Assembly: GCF_024346955.1 (NCBI RefSeq)
Contig: NZ_AP024884.1
Coordinates: 1,178,001 to 1,242,000, forward strand
Length of the DNA stretch: 64,000 nucleotides
Source: Vibrio mangrovi
Lineage (GTDB): Bacteria > Pseudomonadota > Gammaproteobacteria > Enterobacterales > Vibrionaceae
Reading direction: 5' to 3'
Shown here: one piece after another, positions 35,234 to 43,864 of the stretch
Layout of the letters: every line of letters starts with the position of its first letter
Position numbering within the stretch: position 1 is the stretch's first letter
Position numbers and translations under genes: made by a program
The notes under the pieces: model-generated
Told to the model about the DNA's origin: nothing
The model's input: the letters and a program-made list of their open reading frames with translations, nothing else
The model's database searches: none

Positions 35234-35877
35234 TGAGCACCTAATTCTTGTAAACGCTTGTGCACTTCTGCCATTCGCCCTTGATCAGCCAGCGGTCTGG
35301 TTTCCCGTGGTGGCGCAGCTGCTGCACGTTTCAAATATTTAATTGCTTCAGCTTTACGTCCATCTTCAGCCAGAAAATCACCGTAAAAGTAGTTTGGATC
35401 GATACCGTTGGGATTATATTCCAGTGCCTTTTTAAACATTTCCTCAGCCTTGTCATCATCCCCGAATCCAACCGGCCATCCCGGAACTTTATAGTATAAC
35501 GAGCCCAAAGTTGTGTATGCCGAGCCATCCAGAGTCTCAGGTGCAGTTTTAACCACCTCTTCCAGTATAGCTCTGGCTTCTTTCGCCAGAGATAAACCGC
35601 CTAATCCACCGTCAGCACCAGCCAGAGAACTTTTACTAATTGCCAGCCAGACTTTCAAATCATTGCGATCCGGAGCGCTCTGAAGAGAGCTCTCGCTCAG
35701 TTTCACCAGATTTTCCAGACAATAGATTTGCTGATCCTCATCCTGTGACTGATACTGGCACTGCGCCCATTTCTTCTGAATCGTTGTCAGTGGATCAGCA
35801 CCACTCGCCCAAACCGGTGATGACCCAATCAGAAGGCAGCATGCTGCAATGACCCGGTTTCTTGTACTCGTTCTCAT
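35230..35877 (-). CDS. Exported TPR-repeat protein
   Basis: 215 residues with a signal peptide (MRTSTRNRVIAACCLLIGSSPVWASG). The mature part has TPR-like helical pairs: LAKEARAILEEVVKTAPETLDGSAYTTLGSLYY, KAEEMFKKALEYNPNGIDPNYFYGDFLAEDGRKAEAIKYLKRA. It is probably periplasmic and a protein-interaction module. It resembles small TPR proteins found next to QseBC-like systems. It overlaps the response regulator by 4 bp (ATGA), so the two are coupled, and a link between this protein and the signal sensed by the kinase is a fair guess. Confidence 0.8.
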   Translation of the reverse strand: MRTSTRNRVIAACCLLIGSSPVWASGADPLTTIQKKWAQCQYQSQDEDQQIYCLENLVKLSESSLQSAPDRNDLKVWLAISKSSLAGADGGLGGLSLAKEARAILEEVVKTAPETLDGSAYTTLGSLYYKVPGWPVGFGDDDKAEEMFKKALEYNPNGIDPNYFYGDFLAEDGRKAEAIKYLKRAAAAPPRETRPLADQGRMAEVHKRLQELGAQ

Positions 35878-35908
35878 ATCCTTTTGCTCCTTTACGGAAA
35901 TCTGTATT

Positions 35909-36571
35909 TTATTGTGTCAGTGTCTGTAGCATTTGTCCGTACAGCTGAAATACCATATTAGCAGAACGGATGATCACTTGCTGCTCATCCGGGTCGGTAA
36001 TCTGAGCCATCAGGCGAGCAAAAAACTGAATATGATCCTGATCCAGTTCACTATGAGAAGTCAGATAAGTCAATGCATTATCCGGTAAATCCAGGGTTTG
36101 CTTCACCTGTTGCGCGACCTGACCACCGATCCCCACACTGGTTCCTTCCAACACCCATACCATACCGAATAAAGCCAGCGGATTTCCCCGATCGATCTGG
36201 TGATACAAATAGGCAACCATCAGCTCAATCGCCGTACAGACAGCACCATCATTCTGATTCTGACGAACATCATCTGCTGCTCCGTCACATGCCCGGATAT
36301 CATTCAAAATCCATTCATGGTGACCGATTTCTTCTTCAATGTACTCAGCAATAGCAGTCCGCAGCCACTCTTTGTCTTCCCCAAGACGGGCACCACATGC
36401 CATCAGAAGCGGAACCGTATGCTTTACATGATGGTATGCCTGTGTCAGAAATGCCTGATACTGATTCAGGGTAATATCTCCCTGTCCGCATGCAGCAATA
36501 ATCGGAGCGGATAGCATTGCCTGACGGGCAGGTTGTGTTGCTTCCTGTAATTTAGCAAAAAAATCACTCAT
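35909..36571 (-). CDS. Heme-oxygenase-like diiron enzyme (TenA/CADD/UndA superfamily)
   Basis: 220 residues from the ATG at 36571 (GGAGTCGAAGAG upstream); the frame extends to 36610. An all-helical TenA-like protein with the metal-ligand pattern of heme-oxygenase-like di-iron oxidases: Glu residues at 79-81 and His84/85 (YIEEEIGHHEW), Glu142 (VLEGTSVG), and His173-x3-Asp177-x2-His180 (TSHSELDQDHIQFF). Spacing of the last three matches CADD-type proteins. Known members decarboxylate fatty acids to alkenes (UndA), oxidise amines, or act on aromatic acids. The gene next to it encodes an AMP-ligase, so an activated or free fatty acid may be the substrate; that is inference. The thiaminase Cys of TenA is not evident. 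Confidence 0.82.
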   Translation of the reverse strand: MSDFFAKLQEATQPARQAMLSAPIIAACGQGDITLNQYQAFLTQAYHHVKHTVPLLMACGARLGEDKEWLRTAIAEYIEEEIGHHEWILNDIRACDGAADDVRQNQNDGAVCTAIELMVAYLYHQIDRGNPLALFGMVWVLEGTSVGIGGQVAQQVKQTLDLPDNALTYLTSHSELDQDHIQFFARLMAQITDPDEQQVIIRSANMVFQLYGQMLQTLTQ

Positions 36572-36593
36572 CTCTTCGACTCCACATAAATTA

Positions 36594-38093
36594 TTAAGAC
36601 TGAATATCAATTAATTTTACAACATTCTGAAAATGTTCAATGTTTTCGCACCACAAACCTACCTGTGCTTCGATCAGGTTGCGTTTAGGGCGTCCATTTG
36701 CAGTCAACAGGGCACGATACTCTTGTGGCGACAACACAAACATCACCTGACAAATATGAGCATAGTCGGGAAGCTGGCAGTTCAACTCATGAATTGCAGT
36801 TATCACCGCTTCAGAATCCTGAGCCAGTACTAAACCGATAAGCCTGTCTTTTGCTTCACCCACCACGATCAGACTTCGAAGTGCATCCCATTGCTGGCTT
36901 TCCGATTCGATCCACTCAGGAGAAATATTGCGGCCAAAGCCGGTAATAATCTGATTTTTCTTTCTTCCCTGAATCGATAAGAAGCCATGTTCATCAATAC
37001 TGCCCAGATCACCAGTTTTCACCCACTCGGAAGTCAATGGCTGGTTCAGATAACCCAATGCAACTGAACCTTTCACCCAGATTTCACCATCTTCAGCTAG
37101 CCGGACTTCGGCATGAGGCAGAATTCTTCCCGCAGTTCCGGGATTGTTTGCTTCAGGTGTATTCAGGCTGACAACCGAACCGCATTCGGACAACCCATAA
37201 CCTTCATAAGCCGGAATCCCTAAATTATGAGCTTCAGTTAGTGTCTGAGGTGCCACCCTGGCACCACCGACAGCAACAAATCCAAGAGAGTCTGCCAGTG
37301 GAGGGAAGTGCCGGGTGACAGCTATCAGGGCATGAAGCAACGCCGGAGTCAGTACCAGTGAATTAGGGTGGTATGACATCAGCGCTACCGCAAAACGCTC
37401 CGGATCAAACTGACTGGAACCCTGTAGCCCGACAGCAGCCCCGTTTAAAACAACCGAGCTCAGACCAAGCATTAGAGGGACATACACCCCAGTAATATTT
37501 TCCAGTAGTGTCGATAACGGCAACATCACTAAATGCTTTTCCAAACCTGCCAGTTTTGCCATTTCACGGGCCAGACTCGATGTCACCTGATCGAGATTCT
37601 GCTGGCTCAGACATACACCTTTCGGTTGTCCGGTCGAACCGGATGTGAAGGTAATCTTTATTGTCTCCGGTAAGATGGCGCCCTCTGCAAGTTCGTTTTT
37701 TTCAGAACGACAACCAATAGAGCAGTCTTTCAGTTCGCCACATGGTTCAAAGCCTTGCAAAGGCTGGTCATAAATAAGAACGTCTGTCCCTGTTTGGGAA
37801 AGAACATGATCTATCTGGCTGGGACTGAAAAATTTCGGAAGCGGAACACAGGGAATTTGTGCGTACATAGCAGCCAGATCGGCGATCAGCCATGACAGAC
37901 TATTTTCGGCATAAATTGCAATACAATGCGCCTGCAACTCTCGGAATACTTCAGCATAATGGCACACTTGTTCAGATAATTGCTGGAAAGTCAGTATCTC
38001 CTGTTCTTCCGGAGAACTCTGCCCGATAAATGCGATTGCATCCGGACGCTGTTTGGCATGGGAAAATAACGCAGATAAAATTGTTTCACTCAT
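36594..38093 (-). CDS. AMP-binding acyl-CoA/acyl-acid ligase
   Basis: 499 residues, ANL superfamily. Motif A3: TIKITFTSGSTGQPKGVCLSQ. A5: PAYEGYGLSECGSVVSLNTP. A7: WVKTGDLGSIDEHGFLSIQGRKKNQIITGFGRNISPEWIE, with the Asp of GDLG. A10: ANGRPKRNLI with Lys. The domain order is normal and all catalytic residues are present. The N-terminal third is shorter than in FadD, as in stand-alone fatty-acid ligases. The substrate is probably a medium or long-chain acid. Starts 11 bp after the thermostable-hemolysin-like gene and ends 22 bp before the metal-enzyme gene: an operon. Confidence 0.9.
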   Translation of the reverse strand: MSETILSALFSHAKQRPDAIAFIGQSSPEEQEILTFQQLSEQVCHYAEVFRELQAHCIAIYAENSLSWLIADLAAMYAQIPCVPLPKFFSPSQIDHVLSQTGTDVLIYDQPLQGFEPCGELKDCSIGCRSEKNELAEGAILPETIKITFTSGSTGQPKGVCLSQQNLDQVTSSLAREMAKLAGLEKHLVMLPLSTLLENITGVYVPLMLGLSSVVLNGAAVGLQGSSQFDPERFAVALMSYHPNSLVLTPALLHALIAVTRHFPPLADSLGFVAVGGARVAPQTLTEAHNLGIPAYEGYGLSECGSVVSLNTPEANNPGTAGRILPHAEVRLAEDGEIWVKGSVALGYLNQPLTSEWVKTGDLGSIDEHGFLSIQGRKKNQIITGFGRNISPEWIESESQQWDALRSLIVVGEAKDRLIGLVLAQDSEAVITAIHELNCQLPDYAHICQVMFVLSPQEYRALLTANGRPKRNLIEAQVGLWCENIEHFQNVVKLIDIQS

Positions 38094-38103
38094 TCATTTT
38101 CTC

Positions 38104-38709
38104 TCACTTTATACGAATACCTTTAGTCAGCCAGTAGCGTCTCAGATGAGCCAGGCTTTGACGAAGGTCTCCGGCAACAATTCGGGGACTAAGCTGGTAG
38201 TAACTACCCCATTGGTGAGCATTATTCACACGCTGGGCATCAGCCTGTGAGATAAAGACCGGATTTAACCCCAGTCGTTTCATTAAAGCATACAGCGGAT
38301 CTGTTACTGTACAGATACACCACCGATACTCCATTTCTACCAGTCGCCGGGCAATCAGATAAAAATGAAATGGGGATATCCCTTTAGAAAAAGAGGCAAG
38401 CTGACCAAACTCGATTAAAGCGGAGCGATCAACTGACTGGGAAAACGCATCCGATACAGCCAACTCAGCAGCACAATCCAGATACTGTTCCAGGAAAAGT
38501 TGCGTATCGGAGGCGGCACGATATCCACAGATAGACTGAATCTCATCTTCCTGTAACAAAGCCAGAAATTGTGGCATGAATTGATCTATCTTTGCGTCAA
38601 ATGCAGATGAATACCTTTCGGCAATATATTGTTCAACCTGATGGCGCATTGGATGCGCCTCATCAATCATCTCTAGTTTCATTGAAGAATCGCGCAGGGC
38701 GGCTTGCAT
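38104..38709 (-). CDS. Thermostable-hemolysin-family protein (GNAT-like)
   Basis: 201 residues, no signal peptide. Blocks such as HPMRHQVEQYIAERYSSAFDA, ALIEFGQLASFSKGISPFHFYLIARRLVEMEYRWCICTVTDPLYALMKRLGLNPVFISQADAQRV match the 'thermostable hemolysin' family first named in Vibrio. The pattern E-x-G-x-LAS ... L...L...G..W...T.T..L.....RLGL.P resembles acyl-homoserine-lactone synthases and other GNAT acyltransferases. So despite its name it may be an acyltransferase, using the acyl group activated by the ligase encoded next. Ribosome binding site GAGGG lies nine bases upstream. First gene of the cluster. Confidence 0.78.
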   Translation of the reverse strand: MQAALRDSSMKLEMIDEAHPMRHQVEQYIAERYSSAFDAKIDQFMPQFLALLQEDEIQSICGYRAASDTQLFLEQYLDCAAELAVSDAFSQSVDRSALIEFGQLASFSKGISPFHFYLIARRLVEMEYRWCICTVTDPLYALMKRLGLNPVFISQADAQRVNNAHQWGSYYQLSPRIVAGDLRQSLAHLRRYWLTKGIRIK

Positions 38710-38785
38710 AATTCAACCCTCTTTGAATACGTTAAAGACAGCATAAGAGGTGAAACTTAAGGGAGACTTAAGAGAATGAAAGCAT

Positions 38786-38812
38786 AAAAAAACAGCGCCT
38801 AATCGCGCTGTT
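38786..38812 (-). terminator. Terminator of the methyltransferase gene
   Basis: On the minus strand AACAGCGC (38812-38805) pairs with GCGCTGTT (38798-38791), followed by TTTTT. It separates the methyltransferase gene from the thermostable-hemolysin cluster, which must have its own promoter in 38710-38785. Confidence 0.82.
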
Positions 38813-38853
38813 TTCAGAGACTATGATAGAAAGGAATCAAACTATAGATGCAA

Positions 38854-39435
38854 TCACTTAATTGCAATCCCCATCATTACCGACATCATTCCCTGGGAAG
38901 TTTTTACTTTAAATACCTGAGCAACATTTACATGGGCAAAACCAGCCTGAATCAGCTCATCCTGCATTTCTACCATTCCTAAACCGGATGAACGGTCTTC
39001 ATCATCAATAATCCAGTCCCAGTGAATAAATGCACTCCCCTGATTGAGCAGCGAATGCACAATTTCCAAAGATTCCGACAAATGTGGTAAAAACTCACAA
39101 ACGGAGACAGCAACAATCAGATCAAACTGTTTGCGAAATGCCGGATGCTGAGCGACAAGTCCCCGGGTCAGGGAATCAACGACTGGTTCAACATTTTCAA
39201 GTTCTTTTTTATCCAACTCTTCGATCATTGCCTCTGACGCATCCAATGCAACAATCGAACGGGCCTCTGATGACATCATCTGACTCAACAAGCCAGTTCC
39301 ACACCCAAGATCAAGGATGTGTTTGCCTTCAAGGCTAATGTTCTTCGTCAATTCCGCAAATACTTTTTCTGTTAACTCTATATTTGCCTGATCAGATTCC
39401 CAAGCCGCAGCGAGTTCATCCCAATCCTTCGCCAT
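38854..39435 (-). CDS. Class I SAM-dependent methyltransferase
   Basis: 193 residues from the ATG at 39435, with GGAGG five bases upstream. Motif I is HILDLGCGTGLLSQMM, motif II region IVALDASEAMIEEL, then FDLIVAVSVCEFLPHL and IHWDWIID. A stand-alone Rossmann methyltransferase; substrate unknown. Monocistronic, ending in its own terminator. Confidence 0.88.
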   Translation of the reverse strand: MAKDWDELAAAWESDQANIELTEKVFAELTKNISLEGKHILDLGCGTGLLSQMMSSEARSIVALDASEAMIEELDKKELENVEPVVDSLTRGLVAQHPAFRKQFDLIVAVSVCEFLPHLSESLEIVHSLLNQGSAFIHWDWIIDDEDRSSGLGMVEMQDELIQAGFAHVNVAQVFKVKTSQGMMSVMMGIAIK

Positions 39436-39594
39436 CATGACCTCCATCCAACTTCGATTTCAGGGCTTAGGATAACCAAAACAACTCTCGCTTCATAGCG
39501 TTACCTACTCATAAGATACAGAATTGTCATCTATGTCCCAACTCACCACAACCAAAGTAGAGAATTGGTCATTAGACCAGCAATCCATAACCTA

Positions 39595-40116
39595 TTAACT
39601 ATGGTCCTGAGCGTAGTCCTCAAGAGCCTGACCATACAAAACATAACCGCTTTCCCCCAGATCCAGATTCATCGTTTCAGTCTTTAGTTCACCAACCACA
39701 TAAACGATGTCCCATAATTTACGAATCGGTGCACCATGTTCAAATTTGACATAGATAATCTGATTTGGCGGCGGTGGTGGCACATGGATACAAGCCCCGA
39801 GAAACGGTACCAGAAGAAATTCAGTAACTGACTTATCATCACCCTCCAATGGAATCACAAATCCGGGAATTTTCACTATCTTCCCATTAAGATCATCCCG
39901 AACTCCCCCCATTTTCAATTGTGGAGGCGTATCATTCTCATGATCGACTGGTGTTGTGCGAACCGGAGGTTTCTGACGGCGTTCCCCAGCAGGAATGAGA
40001 TCCTTCCATGTCAGAGTAAGCACTGATTCCTGTTGTGCCTGCGCATAAACCGCCCCGGGAAATAAGCCCAGCCATACAAAGAAAAGTAAAAACTGAACAA
40101 CGTTTTTTTTCATCAT
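39595..40116 (-). CDS. Exported DUF3299 protein
   Basis: 173 residues with a signal peptide (MKKNVVQFLLFFVWLGLFPGAVYAQ). The mature part has LTWKDLIPAGE, then LNGKIVKIPGFVIPLEGDDKSVTEFLLVPFLGACIHVPPPPPNQIIYV, the hallmark of DUF3299 (a cysteine followed by HVPPPPPNQ). These periplasmic proteins are often found near metal or lipoprotein-transport genes; the function is not known. It is divergent from the alkaline phosphatase gene. Confidence 0.85.
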   Translation of the reverse strand: MMKKNVVQFLLFFVWLGLFPGAVYAQAQQESVLTLTWKDLIPAGERRQKPPVRTTPVDHENDTPPQLKMGGVRDDLNGKIVKIPGFVIPLEGDDKSVTEFLLVPFLGACIHVPPPPPNQIIYVKFEHGAPIRKLWDIVYVVGELKTETMNLDLGESGYVLYGQALEDYAQDHS

Positions 40117-40408
40117 TTATTCATCCACAACTTTCTTTTAAAGAAATAATCCTTTTGGATACTTTCACCATAGAATGACTATGGCCCAAATCTCTACCCA
40201 GCCTCTGAATCCAGTGATTCTCACTGAAACTGCTCCTGAGAGCATCAAGGTTTATTTCAATATACTGAATCGATCAGAAAAAAATATAGCCACAAAAAAG
40301 TTTCACGGTTTATTCACAAATAATTCATCTTCATCGGTATTAATAGATCACGTATTTCAATTTGATATCAGTGGATATTATAAAAAGCGCAAAACACGGA
40401 GAATTTTT
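40117..40408. other. Intergenic region upstream of the alkaline phosphatase
   Basis: 292 bp. An open frame runs through it in phase with the phosphatase (from 40175), but it has no family features. The lipoprotein start at 40409 with a ribosome binding site explains the gene better. I looked for a Pho box and did not find a convincing one. Confidence 0.45.
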
Positions 40409-41890
40409 GTGAAAAATAACCATTTATTATTAGCCAGTGGTCTTATGGCATCGCTTGTCGGTTGTACTACAAGTAGTGAAACTGCTCAAATCAATACACC
40501 GCAAAAGAGTGATGTCTGGTTCGTTCAGGCACAGCAACAGATTGCTAAAGCAAAAGCGAACAAACCTATAGATAAACCAGCTAAAAATGTCATTCTGTTT
40601 GTCGGAGACGGGATGAGTATTGGCACAATTACTGCAGCCCGCATTTATGAGGGACAGCGCCGTGGCATGCTAGGTGAAGAATATAAGCTGACTATGGAGC
40701 AGCTCCCTTATGTTGCTCTTTCCAAAACCTACAACACCAATGCACAGACTCCAGACTCAGCTGGTACAGCAAGTGCTATGGTTACCGGTGTAAAAACTAA
40801 ACAAGGTATCATCAGCGTTGATGACAACGTCAGACGTGGTTTCTGTAACACCCAAATTGGTCATGAAGCAAAAACAGCCTGGGAAATGGCCGCAGAAAAA
40901 GGATTATCTGTCGGGGTCGTTTCAACCGCCAGAATCACTCACGCAACACCGGCAACGACTTATGCTCATGCAGCAGATCGTGACTGGGAAAATGATTCAA
41001 AACTACCCAATATTGCTAAAAATCAAGGATGTATTGATATTGCCCAGCAGTTGATCAACTTCAACGGTGGAAAGGGAATGGATGTTGTTTTTGGTGGTGG
41101 ACGTCGTGAGTTTATTCCAGCAACAACAGTTGACCCTGATGGCAAAAAGGGCAAGCGTAAAGATGGCCGTAACCTAATTGCAGAATGGCAAGTGAAACAC
41201 CCCGGAGCACAATATGTCTACGACAAAGCTGGCTTTGATACACTGAACAAAAATACCAAACAGGCATTTGGTCTGTTTGAAAGCAGCCACATGAAATATG
41301 AAGCAGACCGCAGAGATGGTGAACCCTCTGTAGCAGAAATGACAGCCAAAGCTATCGACATTTTATCCAAGAATAAAGATGGTTATCTGCTGATGGTTGA
41401 AGGCGGACGTATTGACCACGCACATCATGCCGGAAATGCGGCCCGAGCTCTGGCTGATACTGTCGCTTATGATGATGCAATTAAGGCTGCACTAGACAAA
41501 ACAAATCCGGAAGACACACTAATCATTGTGACTGCTGACCATGCTCATACTTTAATCTCAAATGGTTATGCTGACCGTGGCAACCCAATTCTGGGGCTGT
41601 CAAAGAAAAATGGTCAATACAATGTAGACGATTACGGCAGACGTTACACTACACTGTCTTATGGCAACGGGCCTGGAGCAGTCAATGGTGCACGCTCTAA
41701 TCCAACTCAGGAAGAAGTCTTAGACCTCGATTACAGACAACAATCTCTGATAAAACTTTCTTCTGAAACACATTCAGGTGAAGATGTTGCAATTTTTGCC
41801 CGTGGACCTGAAGCATACCTTTTCCAGGGAGCTGTTGAGCAAAACTATATCTTCCACGTAATGAATGAAGCGCTTGGTTTAACCAAGTAG
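40409..41890 (+). CDS. Lipoprotein alkaline phosphatase
   Basis: 493 residues from the GTG at 40409, which has ACGGAGA upstream. The signal peptide MKNNHLLLASGLMASLVGC ends in a lipobox (LVGC), so it is lipid-anchored. Alkaline phosphatase motifs: NVILFVGDGMSIG (metal Asp), QTPDSAGTASAMVTG (nucleophile Ser), VEGGRIDHAHHAGNAARAL and TADHAHTL (metal His/Asp), SSETHSGEDVAIFARGP. It hydrolyses phosphate monoesters outside the cytoplasm to release phosphate. It is longer than E. coli PhoA and of the Vibrio type. A strong terminator follows at 41926-41963. Confidence 0.93.
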   Translation: MKNNHLLLASGLMASLVGCTTSSETAQINTPQKSDVWFVQAQQQIAKAKANKPIDKPAKNVILFVGDGMSIGTITAARIYEGQRRGMLGEEYKLTMEQLPYVALSKTYNTNAQTPDSAGTASAMVTGVKTKQGIISVDDNVRRGFCNTQIGHEAKTAWEMAAEKGLSVGVVSTARITHATPATTYAHAADRDWENDSKLPNIAKNQGCIDIAQQLINFNGGKGMDVVFGGGRREFIPATTVDPDGKKGKRKDGRNLIAEWQVKHPGAQYVYDKAGFDTLNKNTKQAFGLFESSHMKYEADRRDGEPSVAEMTAKAIDILSKNKDGYLLMVEGGRIDHAHHAGNAARALADTVAYDDAIKAALDKTNPEDTLIIVTADHAHTLISNGYADRGNPILGLSKKNGQYNVDDYGRRYTTLSYGNGPGAVNGARSNPTQEEVLDLDYRQQSLIKLSSETHSGEDVAIFARGPEAYLFQGAVEQNYIFHVMNEALGLTK

Positions 41891-41925
41891 TCAATTTAGA
41901 TAGGCTTTTTTAATATCGGGAAACC

Positions 41926-41963
41926 AAACCATGCTGTAAAAATAATTGCAGCATGGTTTTTCT
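41926..41963 (+). terminator. Terminator of the alkaline phosphatase gene
   Basis: AAACCATGCTG (41926-41936) pairs with CAGCATGGTTT (41949-41959), followed by TTC. An 11-bp perfect stem with a 12-base loop. Confidence 0.82.
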
Positions 41964-41986
41964 TACATGGACATACACTCCAACCT

Positions 41987-42025
41987 AAACCTAATGCGGA
42001 CACATGTAAACCTAATGCGGACACA
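41987..42025. repeat. Direct repeat downstream of the transposase (locus B)
   Basis: AAACCTAATGCGGACACA occurs twice (41987-42004, 42008-42025), 21 bp apart. The complement of its GGACACA end is TGTGTCC, the core of the repeats at loci C and D. It lies about 180-220 bp downstream of the transposase stop. Confidence 0.6.
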
Positions 42026-42208
42026 CACTTTAAAAAATTCCATTAACTCTATATCTATAAGATAGGAGTTGACATCTGTAATGACACAATCATTGAATTG
42101 AACTATCTGGAGGTATTTTATAATGCCGAAATTATTGGAATATTTTTAGTACAATCAAATCAGAGATATATTTACTGCCGAATTTGAAATATGTGGGAAG
42201 ATATTAAA

Positions 42209-43165
42209 TTAAATAGACAAGCCATGAATTCGTTGTTTATTTAAGGATAATTTAACTGAATATAATTGATTCGGAGTCCCAATCCACAAACACCGCTTTC
42301 GCTCAAATTGGGTACATAGATTGAAACTCGCGGTTTGCCCCAAAGACAGCCGCACGAGAATTGCGGGCTGATTTCTATCAATGTATCCCGGTTTCCCTTC
42401 TCGGATCTGCCGCCCCACCCAATCGACCCACTCAATATAGTCAATCAAACGAAATGGAAGACCATCAGTCTTTTTCTGATAGGATTCACCAACAAATGGA
42501 AATAATCCCGATGATATAGGTGGATTATCCACCAGTGAGTCAAGCCGTCTCTTGAGGGAGGTATACTCTGACGTTTCCGGAGTTTCAGCAATACCTGCCC
42601 GAACCGGATTCAGGTCAGTATAGGCCATGGCCGCCAGCAGCGCTTTTTCATCCAGTAATGCCTGAGACTTGAAACGGCTTTCCCAGAAATGCCCACGACA
42701 TTGGTCTTCCTGATTGGCTTGTCTGGCAATACTGAAATTGAGCTCTTTCATAAACCAGCTCAGGGAATAGAGTCGCTCCCGCCAGAGATGGATGATTCTT
42801 CGACAGGTCTGAGCTTCCGATGGAGAGACCTGATTTTTCAGATACCGTTGTATCAGAGAAGGGAGCTGATGTTCTTTCTTCCAGAGTTCAATCACTTCAC
42901 TGTCTGGGAGTTGTGAGGCTTTTGCCTGATTGATATGAACCACCAGATGATAATGGTTACTCATCACGGCATAGGCACAGATGTCGATGCAATAAACCTG
43001 AGCCAGGGACAGAATACGTTGTTCAACCCAGTCACGCCGGTGCGCGTAAGATTTTCCGGTCAGAGGGTCTTCACCACACAGGAATGCCCGGCGGACACAG
43101 CGTGATACACAGTGATAGTAGGTGGTGAGATGAAGAGCAACCAACTGAGCTCTGGCGATAGTCAT
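42209..43165 (-). CDS. REP-associated (Y1/HUH) transposase
   Basis: 318 residues from the ATG at 43165; the frame extends to 43252. HUH nuclease of the IS200/REP-associated kind: TYYHCVSRCVRRAFLCG at the N terminus, the His-x-His of YAVMSNHYHLVVH, FMKELNFSIARQANQEDQCRGHFWESRFKSQALLDEKALLAAMAYTDLNPVRAG near the C-terminal third, with a C-terminal part special to the family. Such proteins cut short REP hairpins in single-stranded DNA and are usually single-copy residents, not insertion sequences. Related short repeats flank it and occur at 2570-2655 and 48389-48510. Confidence 0.9.
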   Translation of the reverse strand: MTIARAQLVALHLTTYYHCVSRCVRRAFLCGEDPLTGKSYAHRRDWVEQRILSLAQVYCIDICAYAVMSNHYHLVVHINQAKASQLPDSEVIELWKKEHQLPSLIQRYLKNQVSPSEAQTCRRIIHLWRERLYSLSWFMKELNFSIARQANQEDQCRGHFWESRFKSQALLDEKALLAAMAYTDLNPVRAGIAETPETSEYTSLKRRLDSLVDNPPISSGLFPFVGESYQKKTDGLPFRLIDYIEWVDWVGRQIREGKPGYIDRNQPAILVRLSLGQTASFNLCTQFERKRCLWIGTPNQLYSVKLSLNKQRIHGLSI

Positions 43166-43310
43166 GAGGGAAACACTGTCTGTGAATGGTACTGGCAGTA
43201 TGTCGAAGTGGAGAGTTGAGGGAAAGGGGTATATGAACACAATACGAGTCATATTGTTTTTTTCGATGTAACTTTGATGTTGATAAAGGATGACATACTG
43301 ACTTTGTCTT

Positions 43311-43421
43311 AAGGTGTCTGTCCTCGTAAGGCATTAGCATTAGAGTGTATGTCCTCATTAGTTAGTTTTTAGTTTTTCAGTTCTCGTTACTTACATTCTT
43401 TTAGAATGAGTGTCCCTGTAA
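43311..43421. repeat. GTGTCTGTCC-type repeats upstream of the transposase (locus C)
   Basis: GGTGTCTGTCCTC (43313-43325), GAGTGTATGTCCTCA (43343-43357) and GAGTGTCCCTGTAA (43408-43421). Same core as loci A, B and D. Confidence 0.6.
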
Positions 43422-43463
43422 TAATATCTTCATAAATTTCTCTCACACAAAAAGGCCCGATTC

Positions 43464-43799
43464 ATGTGGAAACTTGTTTTTTCAGCGGTATTATCGTCTT
43501 CCCTACTACTTAATGGTTGTGCTCCTTCCCAAACATCATCAATCCCGGACTTAGGTGGAAACTGTGACAAAATTGCAAGTTACAATATAGATTTTAAACG
43601 CTTTGATGAAGTCGCACAGCAGCTTGTCCACGCCACAGGATGTATGATTGAAACCGATCTATCGAAATATGGTCATATCCAGCCCCATCGTATACGTGGC
43701 ACAATGAGTATTCGTCAGGCACTCAGAATTGCAATACAAGGAACACCGTTAAAGATTATTCATGAAGAGAAGAATAAAATAACTATTGGACAACAGTAG
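43464..43799 (+). CDS. Lipoprotein with a single STN domain
   Basis: 111 residues. The signal peptide has lipobox LLNGC (MWKLVFSAVLSSSLLLNGC). The mature part is one STN domain (secretin/TonB short N-terminal domain): IDFKRFDEVAQQLVHATGCMI, then GTMSIRQALRIAIQGTPLKII. STN domains normally sit at the front of TonB receptors or secretins; here one is encoded alone as a lipoprotein. It may dock with a secretin, TonB system or pilus machine. No partner is in the window. A hairpin terminator follows. Confidence 0.8.
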   Translation: MWKLVFSAVLSSSLLLNGCAPSQTSSIPDLGGNCDKIASYNIDFKRFDEVAQQLVHATGCMIETDLSKYGHIQPHRIRGTMSIRQALRIAIQGTPLKIIHEEKNKITIGQQ

Positions 43800-43822
43800 G
43801 TTATGGCGATTTACAGCGAATA

Positions 43823-43862
43823 TAAAGCCTGCAATCGCTGGCAGGCTTTATTAACGAATTAT
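43823..43862. terminator. Bidirectional terminator between convergent genes
   Basis: TAAAGCCTGC (43823-43832) pairs with GCAGGCTTTA (43841-43850) with an eight-base loop. T-rich sequence follows on the plus strand (TTAACGAATTATTTTTAT). Confidence 0.75.
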
Positions 43863-43864
43863 TT

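Noticed and set aside
40120..40400. Possible Pho box upstream of the alkaline phosphatase
   Set aside because: I looked for CTGTCAT-type direct repeats with the right spacing and found none good enough.
40175..40408. In-frame extension of the alkaline phosphatase by 78 codons
   Set aside because: The extension has no signal peptide or domain; the GTG at 40409 with a ribosome binding site gives a proper lipoprotein.
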